Source: Priestia megaterium (GTDB taxonomy: Bacteria > Bacillota > Bacilli > Bacillales > Bacillaceae_H). Taken from it: a stretch of 64,000 bases of DNA. Under the pieces are notes generated by a model. The model saw only the letters and a list, made by a program, of their open reading frames with translations, made no database searches and was not told the DNA's origin. Both the position numbers and the translations under genes were made by a program. This document shows positions 35,160 to 46,000 of this stretch, piece after piece. The stretch is from NCBI RefSeq assembly GCF_009497655.1, contig NZ_CP023319.1, positions 5,001-69,000 on the forward strand, read 5' to 3'. Position 1 is the stretch's first letter. Each line of letters opens with the position of its first letter.

Positions 35160-35651
35160 TTAGAGTGAAACCTATTTACTTAATAAACTTGGTGGATGAA
35201 GAGGTGAAAATTGTATCGATAATGCTCCTAAACAATGAGCCCGGATGATGCTAGTTATCAGTAGGATTCACTCTTAGGTTATAGATTCTATATCACTTAT
35301 ACTATCATTAGGCGCTCATTTACCAAGTAAATGAATACCATAAGTATTGGAAGTTCTATTTGAAGAAACAACTGAAAAACTTACAGTTATTTTAATATTT
35401 GTTAACAAACCTATATATAATCATTTCAGATAAAGAAGACACGTGTGAATGTATATGTTGGACAAAAGTCGCTAGAGTAATATTTCTTCATCTTTTCCTT
35501 ATAACAGCTATAAAAGGTCAAGTTATAATTAACTACTCTAATGTATAAAGAACCTCAAGGTTACCTTTCTTCTTTTATCCTTCTTGTATGTCTACTCTCC
35601 CCTTCACTGATTTAAGGTAGATGAAATTGCAATAAAAGGAGGTATTGACAC
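35160..35651. other. 492-bp upstream region of the collagen-like gene
   Basis: No ORF with SD. A GTTGGACAAAAG block (about 35457-35468) resembles the upstream half of the shared sporulation element, but no matching -10 is clear. Confidence 0.35.
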
Positions 35652-36392
35652 TTGATACGTAGATACGTTCTCTGTAAAAAGATCTCTTACAAAAAAAAGA
35701 AACGAAAAGCTCATTGTTACAGATCACCCCATTCTGTATATGTTTCCAATTCACAATCTATATTGGTATTTTGTTCCATCCATAACCTCTGTAATCAAAA
35801 GTACAGAGGGCCTCAGGGACCTCAGGGGCCTCAAGGGCCTCAGGGACCTCAAGGACCTCAGGGGCCTCAGGGACCTCAAGGACCTCAGGGGCCTCAAGGA
35901 CCTCAGGGGCCTCAGGGGCCTCAAGGATCTCAAGGGCCTCAGGGACCTCAGGGGCCTCAGGGGCCTCAAGGATCTCAAGGGCCTCAGGGACCTCAGGGGC
36001 CTCAGGGGCCTCAAGGATCTCAAGGGCCTCAGGGACCTCAGGGGCCTCAGGGGCCTCAAGGATCTCAAGGGCCTCAGGGACCTCAGGGGCCTCAGGGGCC
36101 TCAGGGGCCTCCACTCTCAGATTTAATTCCCTCCACTAATTTATTATATTTTACTTTTTCAGATGGTCAAAAACGCCTATATACCAATAATGATGGGATA
36201 GCTCAATATGGAACCACTGAAATATTGGCACCTGAAGAAGCTTCTTATATCAATTTATTTATTAATGGTATTCTACAGCCTGATATTAATTATCAAATTC
36301 AAAAAGGAAGCTTAACTTTACTCACAGAAGAAGTACCTTCAAAAGAGGTTCCCATTATTATCCAATTTGTGTTAATTAATAAGGAAGTATAA
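35652..36392 (+). CDS. collagen-like protein with C-terminal DUF4183 domain
   Basis: 246 residues, TTG start with AAAGGAGG upstream. The head (about 1-52) is basic with four Cys ([17 protein letters not shown]). Then come 34 Gly-X-Y triplets, nearly all GPQ, with GSQ every fifth triplet in the later part. The tail (about 155-246) is a DUF4183 domain: [18 protein letters not shown] and IIIQFVLI. Collagen-like spore proteins (BclA) form the hair-like nap of exosporia, but this one lacks the BclA targeting motif and has a DUF4183 instead of the C1q-like trimeriser. GPQ in place of the usual Thr-containing triplets means few sites for O-glycosylation in the stalk. Confidence 0.88.
   Translation: MIRRYVLCKKISYKKKKRKAHCYRSPHSVYVSNSQSILVFCSIHNLCNQKYRGPQGPQGPQGPQGPQGPQGPQGPQGPQGPQGPQGPQGPQGSQGPQGPQGPQGPQGSQGPQGPQGPQGPQGSQGPQGPQGPQGPQGSQGPQGPQGPQGPQGPPLSDLIPSTNLLYFTFSDGQKRLYTNNDGIAQYGTTEILAPEEASYINLFINGILQPDINYQIQKGSLTLLTEEVPSKEVPIIIQFVLINKEV
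35808..36113 (+). repeat. 9-bp / 45-bp collagen repeat
   Basis: 34 consecutive 9-bp triplet codons with a 45-bp higher-order unit (four GPQ and one GSQ) four times near the 3' end. Recent slippage is likely, and length should vary. Confidence 0.9.
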
Positions 36393-36431
36393 AAAAGTTT
36401 ATAAATTCTAAGATAGTCATAAAAAAAAGAA

Positions 36432-36456
36432 CTGACTTCCCCAGTTGGGAAATCAG
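36432..36456. terminator. bidirectional terminator
   Basis: CTGACTTCCC / GGGAAATCAG stem with A-run before and A/T tract after, between the convergent collagen and DUF4183 genes. Confidence 0.65.
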
Positions 36457-36477
36457 CTAAAAAATAGAATACATTAG

Positions 36478-36762
36478 TTAGTTTACAACAAATTCAACCA
36501 CAATAGGGGTAGCAGATGCAAGGGTGTCTCCATCAGGAATGGTAATAAAACTATTAGTAACTGTTGAAGTATCACCTGTTTGAATTTGCCCGTTAATATA
36601 AAGATTATAATAAGCAGGAGCAGTTGGAAAAACTGTAGCAGCTGTTCCTCCATCAGTAGTAAAAGCTGTAGCAAGAATACTATAGGTAGCGCCAGTACCT
36701 GTTCCTGCTCCTGCAGTGCTACTAAACCTTAAAGAATTCATAAAGGGCTTAACGATTGGCAT
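36478..36762 (-). CDS. stand-alone DUF4183 protein
   Basis: 94 residues; ATG with GGGAGGA upstream. MPIVKPFMNSLRF, then TAPAYYNLYINGQIQTGD and ATPIVVEFVVN at the end show the DUF4183 pattern (N-x-YINGx-Q and a final PI-V-EF). It shares this domain with the collagen protein beside it and the gene at 37081, which starts MPIIKP. No signal peptide. DUF4183 is found mainly in spore formers; function is unknown, but the link to a collagen stalk suggests a terminal or assembly domain. Confidence 0.82.
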   Translation of the reverse strand: MPIVKPFMNSLRFSSTAGAGTGTGATYSILATAFTTDGGTAATVFPTAPAYYNLYINGQIQTGDTSTVTNSFITIPDGDTLASATPIVVEFVVN

Positions 36763-37080
36763 TTATGATCCTCCCTTCTTAATTATTGAATTATTTATCG
36801 CTCTTCTTTTTTAAAAATTTTAAAATGCTTCTTTACGAATACACTTTGAAATCATTAAAGGAAATATAAAACAATGCTAATTCTCTATTTATTATTCTTC
36901 TACTTTAATTTAGAAACGGCAAAAGACCTAAATGGTAAAAAAGATTGTTCACCATTTAAAAATTTGGACTACCTCTATAGACTATTGACCGTGGCAAATA
37001 ATAGAAATCTGACTATTAATAGATAGAGGGGATATTAACATTCTTTCTACATCCCATGCTTCGAAAGGAGAATAAGACAT

Positions 37081-37485
37081 ATGCCTATTATTAAACCTGT
37101 TTTTACAGCCACTAGTACAATTGCTGGAGATATTACAGTAGCAACAGCAACGAGTGTGGCTCCTACCCCAGCAAGATTTACAACATTTGTAACGGCCCCA
37201 ATGGTTGCAGGAGGAGTCACATCGATACCTGCTGGAAGCTTTATTGATGATGTAGGAGCAACAATCACAGCTTTGCCTGATGTAACAGCTAATTCTTACG
37301 CTAATATATATATCAATGGAGTCATGCAACCTACTAATGTCTACACTTTATCTACTACAGCCTTAAATATTGATGATACTGTAACTGTTGGAGCACCTGT
37401 AATTGTAGAATTTGTTACTCACTCTGCAACTTCTACCTCAACTCCAACTAGTACGTTATCTGTCACTACCGTAATTAATACGTAA
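37081..37485 (+). CDS. stand-alone DUF4183 protein with Ser/Thr tail
   Basis: 134 residues, ATG with GAAAGGAG upstream. Starts MPIIKPVFTATSTIAGD; the DUF4183 core is SYANIYINGVMQPTNVYTLS and PVIVEFVTH. The last 25 residues are Ser/Thr/Pro-rich (SATSTSTPTSTLS), a possible O-glycosylation site. It is transcribed divergently from the other stand-alone copy, sharing 318 bp of upstream DNA. A perfect terminator follows. Confidence 0.82.
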   Translation: MPIIKPVFTATSTIAGDITVATATSVAPTPARFTTFVTAPMVAGGVTSIPAGSFIDDVGATITALPDVTANSYANIYINGVMQPTNVYTLSTTALNIDDTVTVGAPVIVEFVTHSATSTSTPTSTLSVTTVINT

Positions 37486-37498
37486 TCCTATATAAAAT

Positions 37499-37536
37499 AA
37501 AAAACATGACAAACCTTTAATCTTGTCATGTTTTTT
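37499..37536 (+). terminator. terminator of the DUF4183 gene
   Basis: 14-bp perfect arms AAAAAACATGACAA / TTGTCATGTTTTTT (37499-37512, 37523-37536). Confidence 0.88.
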
Positions 37537-37686
37537 ATTTTATATTGGAGTGTAACATTTGAATTTCCAATATAAATAATTGCTCTTTATATAGACTCGT
37601 AAAAAAGATTCTTTTTAAATATGCCTTTTATTGTCCAATCAACTGAAAACCCTATTCTATATACTATAGTGTAAGAAAATAAAGGA

Positions 37687-38388
37687 GTGATTGATATAAA
37701 CTTACAAGATATAAAAGGCTCTTATAATTTGGTGGCTGGCTTAGGAAGCTGGTGTGGCCCAGCGCTTTATTCCGAACGTCACGGTTTGAGAAGGCATTCG
37801 TTTCCTCTTGATTGGATGCAATCTCCTTTTCTCCCTGACGTAAATACATTATTAAGAAACAAATTTCAAGGTTTTATGGAAGTAGAAAACATAATTGAAA
37901 AAGACATACTAGCTAATTATGTAGATGATAATGGATATCCTATTTTTAAATCCGGCACTTCTGAATCAATAAGAGCTCATTATGTTACAGATATTAAATA
38001 TAACATTGACTCTGTTCACGACTTTCCTATGGTTCCTAACCAAGACTGGTCTGTCCAATACCCACCTTATAAAATAAGATTAGATCATCGTATTCAAACA
38101 TTTCTTAATCAAATTGCACAAAGTCAACGTACGTTATTTATAAGATATGAATGGATGCCCACAAGCTACGAAGACGTAATTAACTTAAAATCAATTTTAA
38201 CAGACATGACTAACGGTAACTTTAACCTTCTGTTAGTTGAGACTGTTGACGAAGAATTACATGGAGTAAAAGACATGAATTTTGGAACACCTGAAGACAA
38301 AATTTGTTGGGTTCAAGTTTCGCGAGATAATTGCACCAATACTTCTGTTTGGAATGATTTATTAAGCGGAATAACACTATTAAATTAA
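37687..38388 (+). CDS. DUF1796 putative papain-like cysteine peptidase, copy 4
   Basis: About 230 residues, most similar to copy 2: GLGSWCGPALYS with the candidate Cys, FPLDW, SVHDFPMVPNQDW with the candidate His, FIRYEW. The GTG at 37687 is part of the SD AAAGGAGTGAT. The codon that aligns with the initiators of copies 1-3 is ATA at 37696 (ATA-AAC-TTA-CAA against GTG-AAT-TTA-CAG), so translation probably starts at ATA. TTGTCCAATCAA at 37631 is shared with copy 2. It lies next to coat and DUF4183 genes, again tying DUF1796 to the spore surface. Confidence 0.85.
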   Translation: MIDINLQDIKGSYNLVAGLGSWCGPALYSERHGLRRHSFPLDWMQSPFLPDVNTLLRNKFQGFMEVENIIEKDILANYVDDNGYPIFKSGTSESIRAHYVTDIKYNIDSVHDFPMVPNQDWSVQYPPYKIRLDHRIQTFLNQIAQSQRTLFIRYEWMPTSYEDVINLKSILTDMTNGNFNLLLVETVDEELHGVKDMNFGTPEDKICWVQVSRDNCTNTSVWNDLLSGITLLN

Positions 38389-38435
38389 ACGTTACTCTTT
38401 TTTCCTATAATATATAAAAGAAAAGGGACAAGTAT

Positions 38436-38466
38436 ACAAGCAAACCTCCTTAATTTTCATATTAAT
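38436..38466 (+). promoter_or_regulatory. sigma-K-like promoter of CotX copy 3
   Basis: GGGACAAGTATACAAGC ending at 38441, 16 bp, CATATTAAT (38458-38466), before the TTG start at 38497. Here the downstream gene is a recognised coat gene, which supports a sporulation role for this element. Confidence 0.65.
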
Positions 38467-38496
38467 ATAATAGAAACATATAAAGGAGGTTACACT

Positions 38497-38985
38497 TTGA
38501 GTTGTTCTAAAAAAAGAAAGTGCTACTGTAGTTGTCTAAATTCCAAACCTTCAAGAAAAAAAGAAAAAAATTGTAAAAAAACAAGATGTGCAGAGAAAAA
38601 TTATTTTTGTTCCAATAGATATAATAATGCACTTATTGAAACTGATACAAGACAAGAGATCCTCAGTGATCAAGTTTCTGATTCAATCATTCTTGTGAAA
38701 AACTCCTGTGATGTTACTATTACTGCAACAGATACACAGACAACCATATTTCTTCAAAGCTTCATACAAATATTAACCATTTTCTTACTTTCAATAGGTC
38801 TCGATGCCAATTCAATAAGGCTGTTTTTACAAGAAGTTTCTCAGACCGCAAGGTCACTTCAATTAAATAGACAAAGAGTTATCGTTAAAAACAGTAAAGG
38901 TGTCAATGTAACAACATCCAATAACGATACAGCTGTTTTTATACAAAATTTTTTACAAGCGTTGACCTTATTACTAACTCCTTAG
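38497..38985 (+). CDS. spore coat protein CotX/CotV family, copy 3
   Basis: 162 residues, TTG start with AAAGGAGG upstream. The head is rich in Cys and Lys (nine Cys in the first 45 residues, for example KRKCYCSCLNSK). Two CotX-type repeats follow: ILVKNSCDVTITATDTQ with a hydrophobic IQILTIFLL stretch and VIVKNSKGVNVTTSNND with LQALTLLLT. Compared with copies 1 and 2 it has more Cys and a shorter head. CotX family proteins are cross-linked outer-coat components. Confidence 0.9.
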   Translation: MSCSKKRKCYCSCLNSKPSRKKEKNCKKTRCAEKNYFCSNRYNNALIETDTRQEILSDQVSDSIILVKNSCDVTITATDTQTTIFLQSFIQILTIFLLSIGLDANSIRLFLQEVSQTARSLQLNRQRVIVKNSKGVNVTTSNNDTAVFIQNFLQALTLLLTP

Positions 38986-39405
38986 AAAACCATTGACCCT
39001 TTAATAACCTGTTAATAGAATTGTTGAAAATACTATGCGAACAGAGTTATGACAATTAGTATCTTCAATATATCCTCATAAATTAACTAACAGTGTACAA
39101 GCTATTGAAAATTCTTTGCTACTACAGCCTGTACACTATTTTATTACAGAGAAAGTTATCTAAAGCCACTACATTTATAGAATGCCTATATTACAACAAA
39201 AAGCAAAACACTTTTTATAACCTCTATGTAAACGATTTTCCATAACTATAAAAGAGTTTTTCATTCATCATAAATACATATGTAATACTCATAAAAAAGA
39301 AGCGTGTTAACACACATTCCATATCTAGGGACAAATAAGTAACGCTTGAAGAAAGAAATGGAGTAATTCAGTAACTTATAAATTACCTATAAGTAAACGT
39401 TTTTT
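38986..39405. other. intergenic region with terminator hairpin
   Basis: AGTGTACAAGCT (39092-39103) and AGCCTGTACACT (39126-39137) form a 12-bp stem with one mismatch, followed by ATTTTATT; it probably ends the CotX transcript. The remaining DNA holds no ORF with an SD. Confidence 0.5.
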
Positions 39406-39933
39406 CTATCCGTATTTCCCATTTCTTAATGTAGCAAGTAATTGTTCTAAATTGTATTTTCTCGCAATAGGAAATAAGCTTTTCCCTGGTTCTCCTTCAT
39501 ACTTCTGAAAAAGATCCAATATAATAGGTCGGTTTTCTTCATGAAATTTATCAATTTTGTAAAAGCTTTGTTTAACCAATTTTTCAGTTATTTTTATGTG
39601 CATTTGTTTATTCTGTTCTCGTATTAAAAATCGTTCTTTAGATTCTTTAGGGACAACATCTAAAAAAATAATAATATCGGCTTTACTAAAACGTAAATCA
39701 TACGTATCTAGATATCCCCATCCCTCAACAATCCAACTTGCTGTATTTAACACCTTTTCCAACCTTTTTTTAAAATATCTCTTTCTTTGCCGAATTTGCG
39801 TTATTTTTCTCATTTTAGGTTCTCTAAACCACAAATCTAAATGATGGATAGGTATATGTAATTTTTCACTTAACTGTGTAGCTAGTGTAGTTTTACCAGA
39901 ACAAGAATTTCCTAATATAACAATTTTATACAC
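39406..39933 (-). CDS. FlaR-like P-loop kinase (topology modulation family)
   Basis: 175 residues. GTG 39933 is chosen (GAGGTG 6 nt upstream); the GTG at 39942 overlaps that SD. GNSCSGKTTLA is the P-loop near residue 10, HHLDLWF and ASWIVEGWGYLD follow, and DIIIFLDV is the Walker B-like strand. This is the adenylate-kinase-like family often called DNA topology modulation protein FlaR; true substrates are unknown. Nothing in the neighbourhood explains it. It lies between a coat gene and the giant gene, on the minus strand. Confidence 0.8.
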   Translation of the reverse strand: MYKIVILGNSCSGKTTLATQLSEKLHIPIHHLDLWFREPKMRKITQIRQRKRYFKKRLEKVLNTASWIVEGWGYLDTYDLRFSKADIIIFLDVVPKESKERFLIREQNKQMHIKITEKLVKQSFYKIDKFHEENRPIILDLFQKYEGEPGKSLFPIARKYNLEQLLATLRNGKYG

Positions 39934-40037
39934 AAATATCACCTCAATTCATGTATAAAATTAAATCAAGCTATTTATTACCATTTCTATACATTCAATT
40001 ATGCTCGTTACGTACAAAACATCGTGAATCTTAATTC

Positions 40038-40076
40038 AAAAAGCTATCCAACAAATGACTTGCTGGATAGCTTTTT
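40038..40076 (-). terminator. terminator of the giant gene
   Basis: 13-bp perfect stem AAAAAGCTATCCA / TGGATAGCTTTTT; T-run on the minus strand, 9 bp after the stop codon at 40086. Confidence 0.88.
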
Positions 40077-40085
40077 AACTGTTAC

Positions 40086-43000
40086 TTATTTTCTTATAAC
40101 AAATTTAATAGTAACTTGAACCGATTCTCCTTCTATACTAACTATCTGCACAACAGCTGAATCCTCTCCTATAAAGTTTACGTTAGGGATGTAAATAAAC
40201 TCGCCTGTCTCCGTATTAAGTTTAAATTTACCATTCTTCGTCCCTTTGACGATTTGATATTTAAGAGGTAGGTTTTTGACTGTACAAGCATCGATTTCAC
40301 CACATATTTTCTTGTTAATGGTTCCTTTTATACATTGATCAGATACCTTTATAGGACATTTACCTTTTGATTTAGTTTTGCGTGGATCTCGCAACGATTT
40401 CTTTTTAGTATTAGATTTACCAGGAACTGGTGTGGGTGCCGGCGACACTCTTCTTTCCACGATGAAAGTAAGTGCTGCTTCACTTGAAGCTCCATCCGAA
40501 TTAGTAACTCTTATAATCACCGTATCGGTCCCCACAAAATTAACATTAGGGACATAAATGAACTGGCCTGTATTCTGATTAATTCTAAACTGGCCGTTTT
40601 GAGGACCTGTTATAGCTTGATAAGTTAGTGGTAAAGAATTTGGATCAAAAGCAATGAGCTGACCAGTAGTAAGGGTATTAACAAATAACTTAATTACTTG
40701 CCCTACCACATTAGGAGGCTGAGGGTCTCTGCCTACTACAACTGTTACCACTACGAGCAATTCTGTTCCTAAATCATCTCGTACTAATACAGTAAAAGTG
40801 TCTGTTCCTACAAAATTAGGTGCAGGCTGGTAGACAAACCTTCCATTGGAATCAACGGTTACGCTACCACTTAAAGGAGCTGTTGCTAGTGTGTAATTTA
40901 ATGGACGTTCTAGCAAATTAGTTACCTGAATATTACCAACCACTTGAACACCCTGCAAAGTAGCAAAGGTATTATTTCCTGGAGTAATTATATTATTGCT
41001 TGCAGTAGAATTAATGGTAACAATTGAAAACGCTTGTTGTCCGTCACTGTTTCTTACAGATACCACAAATTGATCCTGACCAATAAATCCTAAATTTGGT
41101 GTATAACTAAACGTTCCATCTGATCGTAGTACAAGTACTCCATTTGTTGGTGGGGTAGCCACAGCAAAGGTAAGAGGTCTTCCAAGTGCATCTGTTGCGA
41201 TGATTTGGCTTTCAATAATTTGACCAGTTGGTGTGGTTAAAAGCTGATTTTCAACTGTAATTAGATCATTAACTCCCTGAATCAAAACAGTAACACTAGT
41301 TGTTGCTGACTGACCAAGATTATTTGTAACAATTACTGTGAAAGAATCTATACCAGTAAATCCTGGATTCGACGTATAGCTAAATGAACCGTCCGGATTA
41401 AAATTCACTGTTCCGTTTGCTGGTAGACTCTGAACTTGGTAGGTTAATGGATTACCCAATGCATCCACTGCCGTAACCTGACCGGTAACAGGTTGATTCG
41501 TTACTCCTTGAAGCGTAAGAGGGGTAACAACAATGCTATCTTGTTGTTCTTGAACAACTATCCGCACAATACCAATTGCAGAGTCGCCTCTGTCATTTTG
41601 AATTAATACAGTAAAACTATCTACTCCAAAAAATGCTGGACTTGGTGTATAGCTAAACGTTCCATCTGCATTTACCACAGCTGCTCCATTGGATGGAGAT
41701 GCATTTAAAGAAAATCTAATTGGTCTCCCAAGATTATCAGTAGCTGATATCGTCCCTGAGACAGTTACACCTTGCTGAGTCTGTACTGTGATGTCTTGTG
41801 GTGTAATAGTACTTTGAACCGGATCAATTATAATTGAAACTGAAGCAATTGCTTGATCTCCTTGATCATTTTGAACCAGAACGTCAAATTGATCTGTTCC
41901 ACTCACACCAGGAGTCGGTGTATAAACAAACGTTCCATCTGGATTTAAAATAACCGTTCCATAAGCAGGGAGATTGTTAAGGGTGTAGGTTAGTGGCCTA
42001 TTTAGCTGATCTCGAACTGAAAGTTCACCATTTACACTCTGCCCTTCTACTGTTCGAACAATGGTATTACTGGCTACAATTTGATTAGCCAATTGTGTAA
42101 CAGTTATTTGAACCGTAGTAGCTGCATTTAAACCCGTTTCGTTTTGAACAGACACTGTAAAAGAATCCGTTCCGACGAATCCTGGATTTGGTGTATACGT
42201 AAAAGTGCCGTCTGGGTTTAGTATTAAAATTCCATTCACTGGTCCGCCAAGTAAGGTATAAGTTAATGCTTCTCCTTGTGGGTCAATAGCTACAATACTT
42301 CCTGTTACAGGCTGCTGTTCGGTTGTTGATAGTGCTTGATTAGCTACAATTGGCGCCTGTTCTATCGGTCCCTGAGTGACAACAGAAATAGTTGCAACAG
42401 CTGTATTGCCAAGAACATCGCTTACAAGTACTTGAAATTGATCTGTTCCAAAGAATCCAGTATTTGGCGTATAGATAAATGTCCCATCTGGGTTAACTAT
42501 GACAGATCCACTATTTGGATTAGACGTAAGCGTATAAAACAATTGGTTTCCACTCAAATTTGTAGCACTTACTTGCCCAGAAACTGGCGTATTGAATAAA
42601 GTCGTTATTTCACTATTTACCACTGAAATTCTGTCTCCTACTACTACTGTCACAACAGCATTAGCAATACTTTGATTTCCAGCTGAATCTATAACAACGA
42701 TATCGAAGATATCTTCTCCTGTGAATCCAGGATTGGGCGTATAAACTAAAGTTCCATCTTGATTTAATACAACAGTTCCATTTGATGGCGGAATGGCTAC
42801 AGCATAACTTAATGGAGAGCCTGCTGGATTCACAGTAGCAATAGACCCACTTACAGGTTGATTTGCTAAAGTAGTTAAAGTTAGCCCTTCAGCGCTAATC
42901 GGTAAATCTTGAGACTGAACTTCTACAGTAATAGTTCCAAACCCCTGGTTTCCAAGAGGATCTCTGGCAAAAACAGAGAATGAATCTGTTCCTACAAAAC

Positions 43001-46000
43001 TTGGGTTCGGCGTGTACGTAAATGTTCCATCTGAATTAATAATGGCAGTACCATTAAGTGGTGCTAAATTTAGACCATATACTAGTGGATCTCCTTCAGG
43101 GTCAAAGGCAGGAACTTGCCCTGTTACAAACTGACCCTGTACAGTTGATAGTGATAAATCTACGACAATCGGTGGTTGGTTCACTCGAATTACACTGATA
43201 GTTACAAGAGATTGTGCACTAGCTCCACGACTATCCCTTACCTCCACTGTGAAAGAATCCAAACCAATAAAATTAGGATTTGGGGTATATAAAAAGGTAC
43301 CATCTGGATTTACCACAGCTGTTCCATTAAAAGGAGTACCCGATAAACTAAAAATGAGTAAGTTATCGTCTGGATCTGTGGCAAAAACTTGCCCACTAAT
43401 TGCTACATTTTCTATAGTCTGAAGGATAACATCACTTGTAATTGGCGAACTGTTCACGTCGATAACTGTAACATTTACAATAGACACTGCTGTGAGACCT
43501 GTTGAATCTTCTACAATAACCGTAAATAAATCTGGACCTACATAATTAGAATTAGGTGAATATATAAAACTGCCATCTATATTTACTACGGCGCTTCCAT
43601 TGACTGGAGAAGTGCCTAAACGATAAGTGAGCAAATCCCCATTCGGATCGCTTCCTACTACCTGGCCAGTTACAGATTGATTTTCAGGAGTGGTAACCGA
43701 ATAATTAGGTACAGTGGGTGGCTGTTCAACTGGTATAACAATAACAAATACATTCGTAATAATAAACTGTCCAGCTGGATCGGCTATACGTACAGTAAAT
43801 GTATCATTTCCAGCAAAATTCTCATTTGGTACATAAGTGAATAACCCTTCTTGATTGATTACGGCTGTTCCATTAGTCGGTAGATCTTGTAAGGTGTACG
43901 TCAGAGGATCTCCTTCGGGATCAGTTGCTACGATTTGGCCTGTAACAGGGCTTTCTTCAAAAGTAGTAACCGTAATAACATCTGGACCTACTGGTGGATC
44001 ATTTACTGGCAGAATCGTAATCGTGATGGTGGAAACGGCTGTTTCTCCTTGGCCGTCGCTTACTACCACACTAAAGCTATCTACCCCGTTGTAATTTTCG
44101 TTTGGCGTATACGTGTAGGTCCCGTCTGAATTTACTACCACCGTTCCATTTGCTGGACCTGTCAGTAACCCATATGTTAGGGGATTTCCGTCCACATCTG
44201 TTGCCACCACTTGGCTATTTAAACTCGTGTCTTCGTTGATCACAAACTCATAGTTCGGCACCACTGGTACATCGTTCACTGGCGTGACTGTCACAAATAC
44301 ATTTGTCACTATAAATGCGCCCGACGGGTCGCTTATTAACACCGTAAATGTATCCGGACCATTATAATTTCCATTTGGTGTATACGTGAACGTACCATCT
44401 GGATTTACCACTGCCACTCCGTTTGTTGGCGGATCTTGTAAGCTGTACGTCAGCACCTCTCCATCTGGATCAAACGCTGTAATTTGACTCGACACTGGCG
44501 TATCTTCATTGGTAACCAACGTCACCACCACTGGACCTACTGGTGGATCGTTTACTGGCAGAATCGTAATCGTGATGGTGGAAATGGCCGTTCCTCCTTG
44601 GCCGTCGCTTACTACGACACTAAAGCTATCTACCCCGTTGTAATTTTCATTTGGCGTATACGTGTAGGTTCCGTCTGGATTTACTACCACCGTTCCATTC
44701 ACCGGACCTGTCAGTAACCCGTACGTTAGGGGATTTCCGTCCACATCCGTTGCCACCACTTGGCTATTTAAACTCGTGTCTTCGTTGATCACAAACTCAT
44801 AGTTCGGCACCACTGGTACATCGTTCACTGGCGTGACCGTTACAAATACATTTGTCACTATAAATGCGCCCGACGGGTCGCTTATTAACACCGTAAATGT
44901 ATCCGGACCATTATAATTTTCATTTGGCGTATACGTGAACGTACCATCTGGATTTACCACTGCCACTCCGTTTGTTGGCGGATCTTGTAAGCTGTACGTC
45001 AGCACCTCTCCATCTGGATCAAACGCTGTAATTTGACTCGATACTGCCGTATCTTCATTGGTAACCAACGTCACCACCACTGGACCTACTGGTGGATCAT
45101 TTACTGGCAGAATCGTAATCGTGATGGTGGAAATGGCTGTTCCTCCTTGGCCGTCGCTTACTACCACACTAAAGCTATCTACCCCGTTGTAATTTTCGTT
45201 TGGCGTATACGTGTAGGTCCCGTTTGAATTTACTACCACCGTTCCATTTGCTGGACCTGTGAGTAACCCATATGTTAGGGGATTTCCGTCCACATCTGTT
45301 GCCACCACTTGGCTATTTAAACTCGTGTCTTCATTGATCACAAACTCATAATTCGGCACCACTGGTGCATCGTTCACTGGCGTAACCGTTACTAATACAT
45401 TTGTCACTATAAATGCGCCCGACGGGTCGCTTATTAACACCGTAAATGTATCCGGACCATTATAATTTTCATTTGGCGTATACGTGAACGTACCATCTGG
45501 ATTTACCACTGCCACTCCGTTTGTTGGCGGATCTTGTAAGCTGTACGTCAGCACCTCTCCATCTGGATCAAACGCTGTAATTTGACTCGATACTGCCGTA
45601 TCTTCATTGGTAACCAGCGTTACCACCACCGGACCTACTGGTGGATCATTTACTGGCAGAATCGTAATTGTAATGGTTGAAACCGCCGTTCCTCCTTGGC
45701 CATCGCTTACTACGACGCTAAAGCTATCTACCCCGTTGTAATTTTCATTTGGCGTATACGTGTAGGTTCCGTCTGGATTTACTACCACCGTTCCATTCAC
45801 CGGACCTGTCAGTAACCCGTACGTTAGGGGATTTCCGTCCACATCTGTTGCCACCACTTGGCTATTTAAACTCGTGTCTTCGTTGATCACAAACTCATAG
45901 TTCGGCACCACTGGTACATCGTTCACTGGCGTGACCGTCACAAATACATTTGTCACTATAAATGCGCCCGACGGGTCGCTTATTAACACCGTAAATGTAT

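Noticed and set aside
35740-36126. Alternative frames over the collagen repeat (Leu/Arg, Glu/Ala/Pro repeats)
   Set aside because: Shadows of the 9-bp GPQ repeat, without SD.
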